Assembly: GCA_905221605.1 (NCBI GenBank)
Contig: CAJNDS010002246.1
Span: 617,501 to 640,000 of the forward strand
Direction of reading: 5' to 3'
DNA length: 22,500 nucleotides
Origin: Symbiodinium natans
Taxonomy: Eukaryota > Sar > Dinophyceae > Suessiales > Symbiodiniaceae
Shown here piece by piece: positions 6,700 through 14,526 of this stretch. Positions within the stretch are counted from its first letter, which is position 1; every line of letters begins with the position of its first letter. The translations under genes were made by a program, and so were the position numbers. The notes beneath the pieces were generated by a model that was given only the letters and a program-made list of their open reading frames with translations, did not search any database and had not been told where the DNA came from.

Positions 6700-6754
6700 G
6701 CTTTCTGCTTCCCCGAGGGCCAAGGTGGTTCAGATTTCTGGTGCTCTCTTTCGC
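6700..6754 (-). CDS. Candidate exon, unknown protein
   Basis: Minus-strand acceptor GTTGGATGCAG| and donor AAAGC|GTAGCACC enclose 55 nt: two bases, EREHQKSEPPWPSGKQK, two bases. Exon 7002-7036 ends with one base, so a Cys codon is restored. A second frame, AKESTRNLNHLGPRG, would run on into the repeat array. Confidence 0.35.
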
Positions 6755-6767
6755 CTGCATCCAACGT

Positions 6768-6938
6768 TTAGGGTTTAGGGTTTAGGGTTTAGGGTTTAGG
6801 GTTTAGGGTTTGGGGTTTGGGGTTTGGGGTTTGGGGTTTGGGGTTTGGGGTTTGGGGTTTGGGGTTTGGGGTTTGGGGTTTGGGGTTTAGGGTTTAGGGC
6901 TTAGGCTTTGGGGCTTGGGGTTTAGGATTTAGGGTTTT
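6768..6938 (+). repeat. TTTAGGG array with about 12 TTTGGGG units
   Basis: About six TTTAGGG units, then about 12 consecutive TTTGGGG (about 6806-6888), then a degenerate tail. Confidence 0.95.
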
Positions 6939-7001
6939 TGTCGATTATTCACTTGGTTTTCAGAAGCTCTCCTAGTCATTACAGATCTCATTGTTGGTTA
7001 C

Positions 7002-7036
7002 AACTCTGCACGCAGTGCGCTACCAATAGGATCGTG
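7002..7036 (-). CDS. Candidate exon, unknown protein
   Basis: Minus-strand acceptor CCAAACTTGTAG| and donor AGTT|GTAACC enclose 35 nt. In phase with 7315-7377 it reads TILLVAHCVQS with split end codons. An alternative plus-strand reading (ALLVITDLIVGYNSARSALP, acceptor TTGGTTTTCAG|) is also attractive, so strand is uncertain. Confidence 0.3.
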
Positions 7037-7314
7037 CTACAAGTTTGGCCCTTAAAATCTGACATACTCCCAAGCAAGATCCTCTAAAACCCAACAGGGA
7101 AAATATAACACATAGGCCAAAGGCCTACCTCACTAAATCCTACATCCTGAATCCTCGATACCTGCAACCCTCAACCACGAGTGGGACAAAGTACTATATG
7201 GGGTCGGGGGAGTGTGCGCCAAGTTCGGATCCATTTGCTGAGACCTTGCTTTTCTGGAGCTTAGGACTTACAGTCGAGGACCTTGTGTGCATGGGGTTTT
7301 ATGATACAGTGTAC

Positions 7315-7377
7315 TCAACAGAACAGCCCCGTAGCAAAGTCCTTGGGGTACTGCTCGCGGCACTGGCGAATGCTTTC
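7315..7377 (-). CDS. Candidate exon, unknown protein
   Basis: Minus-strand acceptor GCGACCCTGCGAG| and donor |GTACACTG enclose 63 nt. After one base it reads KAFASAASSTPRTLLRGCSV, in phase with 7594-7627. Frame 0 reads ESIRQCREQYPKDFATGLFC and then TGA at the border, so a gene end is an alternative. Confidence 0.4.
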   Translation of the reverse strand, partial: ESIRQCREQYPKDFATGLFC

Positions 7378-7479
7378 CTCGCAGGGTCGCTGGGGTTGAG
7401 GGTTTAGGGCAAGGAGTCCTGCACTGTAAGAATAGGACCCGGAGCAGGCCCTTACTCCCCCCTTTTTTGTTTTTTCTTT

Positions 7480-7495
7480 GGGGGGGGGGGGGGGG
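7480..7495 (+). repeat. Poly-G tract (16 G)
   Basis: A homopolymer following a T-rich stretch. Confidence 0.95.
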
Positions 7496-7593
7496 TTAGG
7501 TTCCCTTATCAACCCCTAGGAAATGAGCCCACCCACCCACTCCAAAGCTCAGGGATTCTGTGGATTACCTGAGAACGTTTATGATACAACTAC

Positions 7594-7627
7594 CCCAGCA
7601 GGTCCATGATGTCATGGTAACTCAGAT
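7594..7627 (-). CDS. Candidate exon next to introner copy 2
   Basis: Minus-strand acceptor GGGCTTTGGAAG| sits in the terminal repeat of the element at 7623-7816, exactly as for exon 794-822. The donor is CTGGG|GTAGTTG. The 34 nt read LSYHDIMDLL with split end codons, the last joining 7315-7377 in phase. Confidence 0.45.
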
Positions 7628-7816
7628 CTTCCAAAGCCCCTTAAGTAAGGAATTAGCCCTGATTTATACTAAGGACTAAGGATCCTTATTGCGAACTAGC
7701 TAGGCTGCCCTTAAAGGGGTTTATAAGGGAACCTAAAAGCCCCAAAAGGGAATAAGGGTACTACTGGGCATCCTAGCTAGGGAATGTTCCTTAATTAAGG
7801 GGTTTTGCAAGATCTG
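7623..7816. mobile_element. Introner/MITE-like element, copy 2
   Basis: About 194 bp. The left end CAGATCTTCCAAAGCCCC and the right end (reverse complement) CAGATCTTGCAAAACCCC continue to match over about 28 bp, through CTTAAKTAAGGAA. The ends match copy 1 (819-1043), and both have an AAGGATCCTTA-like core. The minus-strand acceptor lies at the same position of the element as in copy 1. The donor partner is not resolved (GTACCCAG at about 7825-7832 is one option). Confidence 0.7.
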
Positions 7817-7896
7817 GCAAGGCTGGGTACATTGAGCCCCCTATGGCAAGGACTTCTGGGCTTTCGGGGAGTTTGACTTGCGTGGGGCGCTGGTTT

Positions 7897-8038
7897 GGGG
7901 TTCAGGGTTCAGGGTTCAGGGTTCAGGGTTCAGGGTTCAGGGTTCAGGGTTCAGGGTTCAGGGTTCAGGGTCTAGGGCTTAGGGCTTAGGGTTTAGGGTT
8001 TAGGGTTTAGGGTTTAGGGTTTAGGGTTTAGGGTTTAG
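7897..8038 (+). repeat. TTCAGGG array (about 10 units) then TTTAGGG
   Basis: About ten consecutive TTCAGGG units are followed by CTTAGGG and about eight TTTAGGG. Confidence 0.97.
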
Positions 8039-8039
8039 C

Positions 8040-8092
8040 CCAAGTGTCGCGGAACAGCGGGTACGCCAAGAACAAGTCGGGCAGCTGGTGGC
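8040..8092 (-). CDS. Candidate exon, unknown protein
   Basis: Minus-strand acceptor CCTCTCGACAAG| and GC-type donor TTGG|GCTAAACC enclose 53 nt. After two bases it reads HQLPDLFLAYPLFRDTW. Other frames are open. The donor again borders, and is partly built from, telomere-type sequence. Confidence 0.35.
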
Positions 8093-8103
8093 CTTGTCGA
8101 GAG

Positions 8104-8225
8104 GGGTTAGGGTTTAAGGTTTAGGGTTTAGGGTTTAGGGTTTAGGGTTTAGGGTTTAGGGTTTAGGGTTTAGGGTTTAGGGTTTAGGGTTTGGGGTTTG
8201 GGGTTTGGGGTTTAGGGTTTAGGGT
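8104..8225 (+). repeat. TTTAGGG array with TTTGGGG patch
   Basis: About 13 TTTAGGG units, four TTTGGGG, then TTTAGGG. Confidence 0.97.
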
Positions 8226-8508
8226 CAGGGCTCCCGATCGCTAACCTGATGACTGCGAAGGCTTGGAATTGTCGGTAGTTGAGCCCTAAACCCAGAAAGG
8301 CTCAACCCTAGACCCCTACTATTTGCTTAAGAACCCCACCCAAAAACACACACAATAAGAAATAAGTATAATAATAAAATCAGAATGATAATAATCCCTA
8401 TATTGCCCTTATAAGGAAGAATGCTTGCATTTTTGGGGGGTTCTTAAAGCAACTCGTGGACCCTAAACACAGCACGGAGGCATGTGCAATTTCAGGCAGA
8501 GCAACTTT

Positions 8509-8541
8509 ACCCTAAACCCTAAACCCTAAACCCTAAACCCT
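8509..8541 (-). repeat. Short CCCTAAA block inside a hairpin
   Basis: Five units flanked by GGCAGAGC (left) and GCTCTGCC (right). Confidence 0.85.
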
Positions 8542-8616
8542 TTAAGCTCTGCCCGACACCCTGACTTCTAGTCTCCGTTGCTGCGGGATCTCAAGCCCAC
8601 ATTTCAACTTCCTTAA

Positions 8617-8738
8617 TAAACCCTAAACCCTAAACCCTAAACCCTAAACTCCTAAACCCCTAAACCCCTAAACCCCTAAACCCCTAAACCCCTAAACCCC
8701 TAAACCCCTAAACCCCTAAACCCCTAAACCCTGAACCA
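8617..8738 (-). repeat. CCCTAAA then CCCCTAAA (8-bp) array
   Basis: Three 7-bp units are followed by about 11 octamers, CCCCTAAA. Confidence 0.97.
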
Positions 8739-8778
8739 CTAGGGATGACGGCGGATGACCCATTGAAAGTGACATCAC

Positions 8779-8835
8779 TTGCCATCGTCGCGTCTGCTGC
8801 TGATTTTAGTCAGAACACGAGACATGTCAATGATG
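8779..8835 (-). CDS. Candidate exon, unknown protein
   Basis: Minus-strand acceptor TTTAGGGTCACCAG| and donor GGCAA|GTGATG enclose 57 nt: one base, IIDMSRVLTKISSRRDDG, two bases. It is the only open frame on this strand, and it joins 9041-9083 in phase through a His codon. The opposite strand is also open (MTADDPLKVTSLAIVASAAD), but has a poorer acceptor. Confidence 0.45.
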
Positions 8836-8840
8836 CTGGT

Positions 8841-8899
8841 GACCCTAAACCCTAAACCCTAAACCCGAAACCCGAAACCCTAAACCCTAAACCCTAAAC
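8841..8899 (-). repeat. CCCTAAA block
   Basis: About eight units with CCCGAAA variants. CTAAAC at 8894-8899 is a GTTTAG donor on the minus strand. Confidence 0.95.
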
Positions 8900-8936
8900 C
8901 CCCATATCAGAAGCAGCATCAAGGGCCGCAGCAGGC
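8900..8936 (-). CDS. Possible alternative exon with telomere-unit donor
   Basis: Minus-strand acceptor GCTTTGCCCAG| and donor ATGGGG|GTTTAGGG enclose 37 nt: one base, then PAAALDAASDMG. It fits the phase of 9041-9083 but not of 8779-8835, which itself fits 9041-9083 directly. It may be alternative or spurious. Confidence 0.3.
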
Positions 8937-8975
8937 CTGGGCAAAGCTGCCAGGAGCCCAGAACGCACTCGAATT

Positions 8976-9040
8976 TAACCCTAAACCCTAAACCCCAAAC
9001 CCTAAACCCAAACCCTAAACCCTAAGCCCAAACCCTAAAC
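8976..9040 (-). repeat. CCCTAAA block with CCCAAACC variants
   Basis: About nine units, ending CTAAAC, which is the GTTTAG donor of exon 9041-9083. Confidence 0.93.
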
Positions 9041-9083
9041 TGCTGCTTGATCTGCTCATGCGTGACATCAAGAGCAGCCAGCG
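9041..9083 (-). CDS. Candidate exon with telomere-unit donor
   Basis: Minus-strand acceptor GTTCTTTTTCTCCCAAG| is a good polypyrimidine tract plus AG. The donor is GCAGCA|GTTTAGGG. The 43 nt read LAALDVTHEQIKQ between split codons. Phase is correct from 9774-9821 (G+CG gives Ala) and to 8779-8835 (CA+C gives His). The opposite strand is open (LLLDLLMRDIKSSQRLGEKE), but its splice sites are worse. Likely helical; family unknown. Confidence 0.5.
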
Positions 9084-9296
9084 CTTGGGAGAAAAAGAAC
9101 TCGTGCTCAGAGGGTTTAGGGTTGAGGTTTGGGGTTTAGGGTTTAGGCTTAAGCGTTTAAGGGCTTCGGGCCCTAAATATCATTTCGTAGCTCCGAAAGG
9201 TTACGTTCTCAGAAATCGATCTTCGGAAGCGTTAGAGCACTGATTATAACGTTAGCTTGCTAAACTCTGTTCCGTTGAATACAAGGCTTAGGCCTA

Positions 9297-9360
9297 CACC
9301 CTAAACCCGAAACCCTAAACCCTAAACCCTAAGCCCTAAGCCCTAAGCCAAAACCGTAAA
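9297..9360 (-). repeat. CCCTAAA/CCCTAAG block
   Basis: About nine degenerate units. Confidence 0.85.
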
Positions 9361-9702
9361 CTCTTAATCCTTATTGCAGGGATCCGATAATCCATCCATC
9401 CGGGTAGTTCTCTACTGTTTTAAGGGTGCCGTATTATATGGGGGATTCAAAACGGGGACCCAAATTCAGAGAACTACGCATCTGGCGCAGAAGAATTCGA
9501 ATCGCCTCGCCCATTCGGCTTTTTCGGGCTTAAGGATTGGGGTCTCAGGGCTTGGCTTCTTCTTCTTCTACTTCAAGGATCTAGGCCTCAACCCTAAGCC
9601 CGAAACCCTTCGCACTTTATGCAAAGACCTGTCAGAACTAAAAAACGAAAGCGACGTCGAGCATGAGGGCTTAGGACACTTGGAGCGGTCTAGGCTTTGG
9701 AG
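9361..9702. other. Unassigned sequence with an open plus frame
   Basis: A plus frame is open 9374-9754 but has no ATG, and its end is telomere-type sequence. A TTATTGCAG| acceptor-like site lies at 9371-9379. The middle (CKDLSELKNESDVEHEGLGH) is mildly protein-like. Not called as a gene. Confidence 0.2.
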
Positions 9703-9768
9703 TTGGGGGTTTGTGGTTTGGGGTTTAGGTTTAGGGTTTGGGTTTAGGGTTTAGGGTTTAGGGTTTGG
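9703..9768 (+). repeat. Degenerate TTTAGGG block
   Basis: About eight units, bordering exon 9774-9821. Confidence 0.9.
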
Positions 9769-9773
9769 GGCGC

Positions 9774-9821
9774 CTTTCAGCAGCTTCTCCACCTCTTGCG
9801 TGCCGAAGGCGTGGTTGGCGC
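9774..9821 (-). CDS. Candidate exon with GC donor
   Basis: Minus-strand acceptor GAGAGCTCAG| and donor CTGAAAG|GCGCCCC enclose 48 nt: two bases, ANHAFGTQEVEKLLK, one base. Codons are strongly G/C-ending. Joined to 9041-9083 the peptide continues EVEKLLKALAALDVTHEQ, which is continuous amphipathic-helix-like sequence. GC donors are well known in dinoflagellates. Confidence 0.5.
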
Positions 9822-9837
9822 CTGAGCTCTCAAGGGT

Positions 9838-10060
9838 TAAGGGTTTAGGGTTTCGGGTTTCTGGTTTAGGGTTTAGGGTTCAGGGTTAGGGTTTAGGGTT
9901 TAGGGTTTAGGGTTTAGGGTTTAGGGTTTAGGGTTTAGGGTTTAGGGTTTAGGGTTTAGGGTTTAGGGTTTAGTGTTTAGGGTTTAGGGTTTAGGGTTTA
10001 GCACTTAGGGCTTAGGGCTTAGGGCTTAGGGTTTAGGGTTTAGGGTTAGGGTTTAGGGTA
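9838..10060 (+). repeat. TTTAGGG array, about 30 units
   Basis: Mostly perfect, with TTTAGTG, CTTAGGG and 6-bp slips. Confidence 0.97.
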
Positions 10061-10124
10061 GTTGCAACTTTCCTATGAAAGGGAGCCCGCGAGGGGGCGA
10101 GGGACCTCACAGAATGGCTACTAG

Positions 10125-10168
10125 GCTTTAGGGTTTCGGGTTCGGGGTTTGGGGTTTGAGGGTTAAGT
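10125..10168 (+). repeat. Degenerate TTTAGGG block
   Basis: TTTAGGGTTTCGGGTTCGGG-like units. Confidence 0.75.
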
Positions 10169-10625
10169 TTAAGGTTTTTAGGGTCCCCCGGCATGAACCC
10201 TATCTGTTTGCACATATTCATAAACACACCCAAGTAACATCGAAAGAGCCCAAAAATGAAAAACAAAAACATTCCCAAGAATCCCTAAAGTCCGCCGACC
10301 CTGGCGGCGTGTTGGATGGTTTTGGGGGAGGGAACCCTCCCCCTCCCCTCCCTCGCACCCCAAAAAACCTTAAAAGGGGGGGGGGGGTGGGGGAACTTTT
10401 TCATAGAGGACGTTGGCGTCCACGCGTTTAAGAGTGAATGGGGTATACACCCTCCAACCCAAGGGCCCACACATCAGAACCCTTCAAGGGAGGCAAGGGA
10501 CCATATGAAGGGCTCCCATGGTAACTACCCTTAGAATATTGCTAAAACCGCGCTTGTGCCCCTATGGATGGCCCCTATGGTGTGATGGAGTGCAGAGGCT
10601 TGGAGATTACAAGGCTTTGTTTTTT
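10169..10625. other. Unassigned sequence
   Basis: Intron-like DNA with C/G-rich runs (CCCTCCCCCTCCCCTCCC at about 10337) and a 12-G tract at 10376-10387. Open frames on both strands here are unconvincing. Confidence 0.4.
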
Positions 10626-10628
10626 GCG

Positions 10629-10652
10629 GGGGGGGGGGGGGGGGGGGGGGGG
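10629..10652 (+). repeat. Poly-G tract (24 G)
   Basis: The longest homopolymer in the window; its exact length may be an assembly estimate. Confidence 0.95.
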
Positions 10653-10824
10653 CTTATGAGATTCTAAAAGGGTTCGGCATTGGGAGGGCTGTAAGGCATC
10701 AGGGACATAAGCTTTTAGAGTTAGCCTCTACAGCCTACAGCCAAGAAACAACCGGACTGGGGTTTAGGTTCAAGGTTTGGGTAGACAACCCTAACTACTT
10801 GCAATGCTCCCCCCTTATACTAGC

Positions 10825-10886
10825 AGTCCTCAATAGGGAAAATACTAGCTCCTATTAAGGACTGTTCGCATAAGGGCGAACAGCCC
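10825..10886. repeat. Two overlapping hairpins
   Basis: AGTCCTCAATAGG (10825-10837) pairs with CCTATTAAGGACT (10851-10863). GGACTGTTCGC (10859-10869) pairs with GCGAACAGCCC (10876-10886). They share GGACT, so they are mutually exclusive folds. This may be a degraded foldback element. Confidence 0.65.
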
Positions 10887-10903
10887 AACTAAGTACCCTA
10901 AAC

Positions 10904-10988
10904 CTGTGCCAGCTTAAGCTTAGCTTGTCCCGCATTCTTCTGGGATGCCTCGTTTGTCGGCACCTGGCTGCCGTGCTTGCGCGCCTGC
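10904..10988 (-). CDS. Candidate exon with telomere-like donor
   Basis: Minus-strand acceptor CCACCTTCTCCCAAG| and donor GGCACAG|GTTTAGGG enclose 85 nt: one base, then QARKHGSQVPTNEASQKNAG and QAKLKLAQ. It is basic and Gln/Lys-rich, probably surface or disordered. Phase to 9774-9821 does not fit directly, so an exon between them is missing or unrecognised. Confidence 0.45.
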
Positions 10989-11014
10989 CTTGGGAGAAGG
11001 TGGGTTCAGGGATT

Positions 11015-11131
11015 TGTTTAAGGAGGTTTAGGGAGGTTTAAGGGTTTTGGGGCCTTAGGGTGCTTAGGGGGTTTCGGGGGCTTCGGGGGGTTTAGGGGGG
11101 TTTAGGGGGGTTTAGGGGGGTTTAGGGGGGG
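11015..11131 (+). repeat. TTTAGGGGGG-type block
   Basis: Degenerate, then about five units of GGTTTAGGGG extended to 10 bp (TTTAGGGGGG). Confidence 0.9.
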
Positions 11132-11236
11132 TTGGGCTTTGAAAAGTTCCTACAAAGCCGGATTCCCCAACAATAAACCAATAAACCCCGGCAAGCCCCC
11201 ATAGACCTGTCTAAGCCCTAAACCGGACAGGTCACC

Positions 11237-11270
11237 CCTGGGCGGGAGCGCTTCCGCCGATCGTCCCAGG
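11237..11270. repeat. Near-perfect palindrome
   Basis: GGCGGGAGCGCTTCCGCC (11241-11258) sits between CCTGGG and CCCAGG. ACCTGTC...GACAGGT forms another small hairpin just left of it. Confidence 0.7.
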
Positions 11271-11301
11271 TCGATGGCTGCGGCCCTCACACAAGGAGCT
11301 C

Positions 11302-11548
11302 TTAGGGTTTAGGCTCTAGGGTTTAGGGCTTTGGGTTTGGGGTTTAGGGTGGGTGTTTAGGGTTTAGGGTTTAGGGTTTAGGGTTTAGGGTTTAAGGTTT
11401 AGGGTTTAGGGTTTAGGGTTTAGGGTTTAGGGTTTAGGGTTTAGGGTTTAGGGTTTAGGGTTTAGGGTTTAGGGTTTGGGGTTTGGGGTTTGGGGTTTAG
11501 GGTTTAGGGTTTAGGGTTTAGGGTTTAGGGTTTAGAGTTGAGGGTTTA
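11302..11548 (+). repeat. TTTAGGG array, about 32 units
   Basis: Mostly perfect, with four TTTGGGG units near 11471-11498. Confidence 0.97.
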
Positions 11549-11659
11549 AAGGGCTGCTAGGGGTCTAGGGATTCTGAGGGCTCGGGGCTTCGGGATTCCT
11601 ATGCTGAACTTGGAACCCTGGCAAAAATATAATTTTAGCTGTGTGTTCGGCAAATCAAG

Positions 11660-11741
11660 ACCCTAAACCCTAAACCCTAAACCCTAAACCCTAAACCCTA
11701 AACCCTAAACCCTAAACCCTAAACCCTAAACCCTAAACCCA
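11660..11741 (-). repeat. CCCTAAA array, about 12 units
   Basis: Perfect units in the opposite orientation to 11302-11548. Confidence 0.98.
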
Positions 11742-11804
11742 AGTATCCCCAAGATTCTACGGTGTAGGGTTCCTTGTTGGATCTTTGGGCTTAGGGTTTG
11801 GGAT

Positions 11805-11890
11805 TAGAAGGAGGGACCCCCACAAAGGGACCTTTAGTCTTCTTCCCCTATATAACCCTTATATTATATATATATACACCTTATGTAGAC
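11805..11890 (-). repeat. Left end of the 11.8-14.5 kb domain
   Basis: GGAGGGACCCC...CTTCCCCTATATAACCC...TATATATATA..CCTTAT matches, in inverted orientation, 14401-14517. The right copy carries extra 11-bp units. A shorter relative lies at 14172-14215. Confidence 0.7.
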
Positions 11891-11902
11891 CCTAAAAAAC
11901 AA

Positions 11903-12626
11903 TCTTTTTCAAAATCCCCTCCCCATTCTCTAAAAAAGATGGTTTTTTGGGTTTTTTGGTTTTGCCTCGTAAAAGATGGTTTTGGAGCCAAAAACCAACT
12001 TTTACCTCGCAAAAAGATGGTTTTCCTGAGGCAGTCCACACCAAAACCATCCTTTTACGTGGGAAAAGTTGGTTTTGCTATGGAAAACCATCTTTTTGCG
12101 AGGCAAAACCAAAAAAACCATCTTTTTCAAAATCCCTTCCCCATTCTCTAAAAAAGATGGTTGTTTAGTTTTTTTGGTTTTGCCTCGTAAAAGATGGTTT
12201 TGGAGCCAAAAACCAACTTTCACCTCGCAAAAAGATGGTTTTCCTGAGGCAGTCCACACCAAAACCATCTTTTTACGTTGGAAAAGTTGGCTTTTCTATG
12301 AAAAACCATCTTTTTACGAGGCAAAACCAAAAAAAACATCTTTTTCAAGATCCCCTCCCCATTCTCTCAAAAAGATGGTTTTTTTGGTTTTTTGGTTTTG
12401 CCTCGTAAAAGATGGTTTTGGAGCCAAAAACCAACTTTTACCTCGCAACAATATGGTTTTGGCGTGGTGTTCTGAAGGAAAACCATTCTTTTGCGAGGGA
12501 AAAGTTGGTTTTCCTATGAAAAACCATCTTTTTACGAGGCAAAACCAAAAAAACCATCTTTTTCAAAACCACCTCCCCATTCTCTAAAAAAGATGGTTTT
12601 TTTGGTTTTTTGGTTTTGCCTCGTAC
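11903..12626. repeat. 218-bp palindromic satellite, 3.3 units
   Basis: TCTTTTTCAA starts at 11903, 12121, 12339 and 12557, spaced exactly 218 bp. Each unit contains two nested inverted repeats. One is ACGAGGCAAAACC...GGTTTTGCCTCGT around a CTCCCCATTCTCT spacer. The other is AACCAACTTTT...AAAAGTTGG around TGAGGCAGTCCACACC. The fourth unit stops after GGTTTTGCCTCGTA (about 12625). Because 218 is not a multiple of 3, the frames rotate; the open frames on both strands are satellite translations. Confidence 0.95.
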
Positions 12627-12639
12627 CTCTCTCGGGCCA

Positions 12640-14110
12640 GAACCGTTCAGCTCTACATGTAGCTATGCTTGGAGGCTCGTTGGTTTTGGTCAGTCTTATA
12701 TTAATCTCAGCAATAGCATTCCTATTCCTATTAATGTAAAAGGGTTCCTAACCATCTTTATAGGACTTCTTTTCATTTTACTTATATTCTTATGAACTTT
12801 CAGAGGGTTCTTATTCAACATCAGAGGATTCCTAATACTTTTCAATAGGGTTCTTATGCATTTCAACAAGGTTCTTAATCATTTTCAAGTGGCTCTTTTA
12901 ATTCCAACAGGGTTCCTCTGAAATTAAAAATCTTTTTAAGATTCATACTGGTGCCTATTCATTTTAGTGAGTCTCCAAGTAATTTTAATGGTATTCTTAG
13001 AAAATTGAATAGCATTCCTCGCCCTATTAATTCTAATAGGAATCACATTAAGTCTAACAGGAAGCCAAGAAACTTTGAAAAGGAACCACATTGAATTTTG
13101 TAGGATTCCTATTGGTTCCTATTGTTTTTAGTAGGATTCCTCTTCATTTTAAAAGGATTCCCATCAATTGGTAATAGGGTTCTTAAAAATTTTACTGGGG
13201 TTCCTAATAAACTCCGATTAAAGTCAAAGGGTTCCTGACCATCTTAATGGGACTCCTCTACCATTTCAGAATATTCTTATGAATTTTCATAGGCCTTCTT
13301 ATTCAATGTAGAAGGATTCCTAATACGTTTTTTGTAAACAGGGTTCTTATGAATTTCAACAAGGTTCTCAATCATTTTAAAGTGGCTTCTTTTAGTTTCA
13401 ATAGGGGTCCATCTGAAAATGAAAAGGGCTCATACTTCTTTGTAGGATTCCTATTGGTTCCCATTCATGTTTGTGATTGCAAAGTGATTGGAATGGTTTT
13501 TTCTGGAGATTTGAATAGCATTCCTGTCTCATTAATTCTAATAGGAATCACATGAATTCTAACAGGAAGCCTAGAAATCCGAACCACATTTATTTTATAG
13601 GATTCCTATTGGTTCCTATTAAATTAGTAGGATTTCTCTTCATTTTCAAAGGATTCCAATAGGGTTCTTATGATTTTTAGTGGTGTTGCTTGATGGTAGG
13701 ACCCTCTTCATTGAAAAGATTCCTCTTAATTTGTAAAAGGGTTCTTATGAATTTTAGTGGGGTTCCTCATAAATTGAATAGGATTCTAATTCATCATAAC
13801 AATATTAAGAGAAATATTAATAGGATTCCTATTTAGATTTAATGGAATTCCCACATTCCCGTGAATTCAAAAAGGGTCCCTTTTCATTTTCACAGGCTCC
13901 CTACTATTCTTCATGGGGGGGGCCCTATTATTTTTCTACATTTTAATAGCATTCCCATGACGTTTGATAGGGAGTTCCTCTGACTCAAATATGATTCCAA
14001 GTCATTATTCCTATTGATTCAATAAAGAGTCTTATTAATCTTAATAGGGTTCGTATGAATTTCATAAGGTTTTTGTTCAATTAAGAGGGTTCTTATTAAA
14101 TTCATAGCTA
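12640..14110. repeat. AT-rich degenerate repeat field with 488-bp duplication
   Basis: About 1.5 kb built from a recurring 25-40 bp motif around AATAGGAWTCCTATT, itself a near-palindrome, alternating with GGGTTCTTATGAATTT. A larger diverged direct duplication is visible: AAAGGGTTCCT..ACCATCTT at 12738 and 13226 (offset 488) keeps the same order of sub-motifs for about 450 bp. No gene is seen. Confidence 0.85.
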
Positions 14111-14156
14111 TGACTAAGTATGGATTTCTTACTCCGACACGGCCTCACGGTGGGTC

Positions 14157-14215
14157 ATGGGGCGGGGTGTGAGCATATATATATATATACATATACACAT
14201 AAAGGGTCCCTCCTT
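14157..14215 (+). repeat. Short relative of the domain ends
   Basis: (AT)n, then ACATATACACATAAAGGGTCCCTCC: the same AT-tract plus GGTCCCTCC arrangement as 14401-14517 but without the 11-bp repeat. Confidence 0.55.
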
Positions 14216-14400
14216 TAGTTTTTTGATCCCACTTAAGCCCTTAAACCCTAAACTCCCTAAACCCGCATCCTACCTTCAGGGTGGAGGGCTTCGAGTTCAG
14301 GCATTTTTAGAGTTTTCCGAGTACTTCAAGTTTTTTGTTTTTGTTTTTTGTTGAGGGGGGGGAGGGGAGTTAGGTTTCGGTGTGGTGAGTTGAAAAGGGT

Positions 14401-14517
14401 ATAAGGTAAATATATATATATACATAGAAATGTATAGGGGTAATATAGGGGTAATATAGGGGCAATATAGGGGTAATATAGGGGAATAAGATTAAGTAGG
14501 GGTCCCTCCCAATACAC
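14401..14517 (+). repeat. Right end of the 11.8-14.5 kb domain, with 11-bp repeat
   Basis: ATAAGG, (TA)n, then five units of ATAGGGGTAAT (about 14434-14486), then GGGGTCCCTCCC. It is an inverted relative of 11805-11890. TTTAGGG DNA resumes at once. Confidence 0.75.
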
Positions 14518-14526
14518 CTAGAGGAG

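Noticed and set aside
9374-9754. 126-codon plus-strand ORF
   Set aside because: It has no ATG, its C-terminal part is telomere-type sequence, and there is no recognisable domain; left as unassigned.
11798-12739. Overlapping ORFs up to 172 codons on both strands
   Set aside because: They are translations of the 218-bp satellite. Frames rotate between units because 218 is not divisible by 3, and both strands are open.
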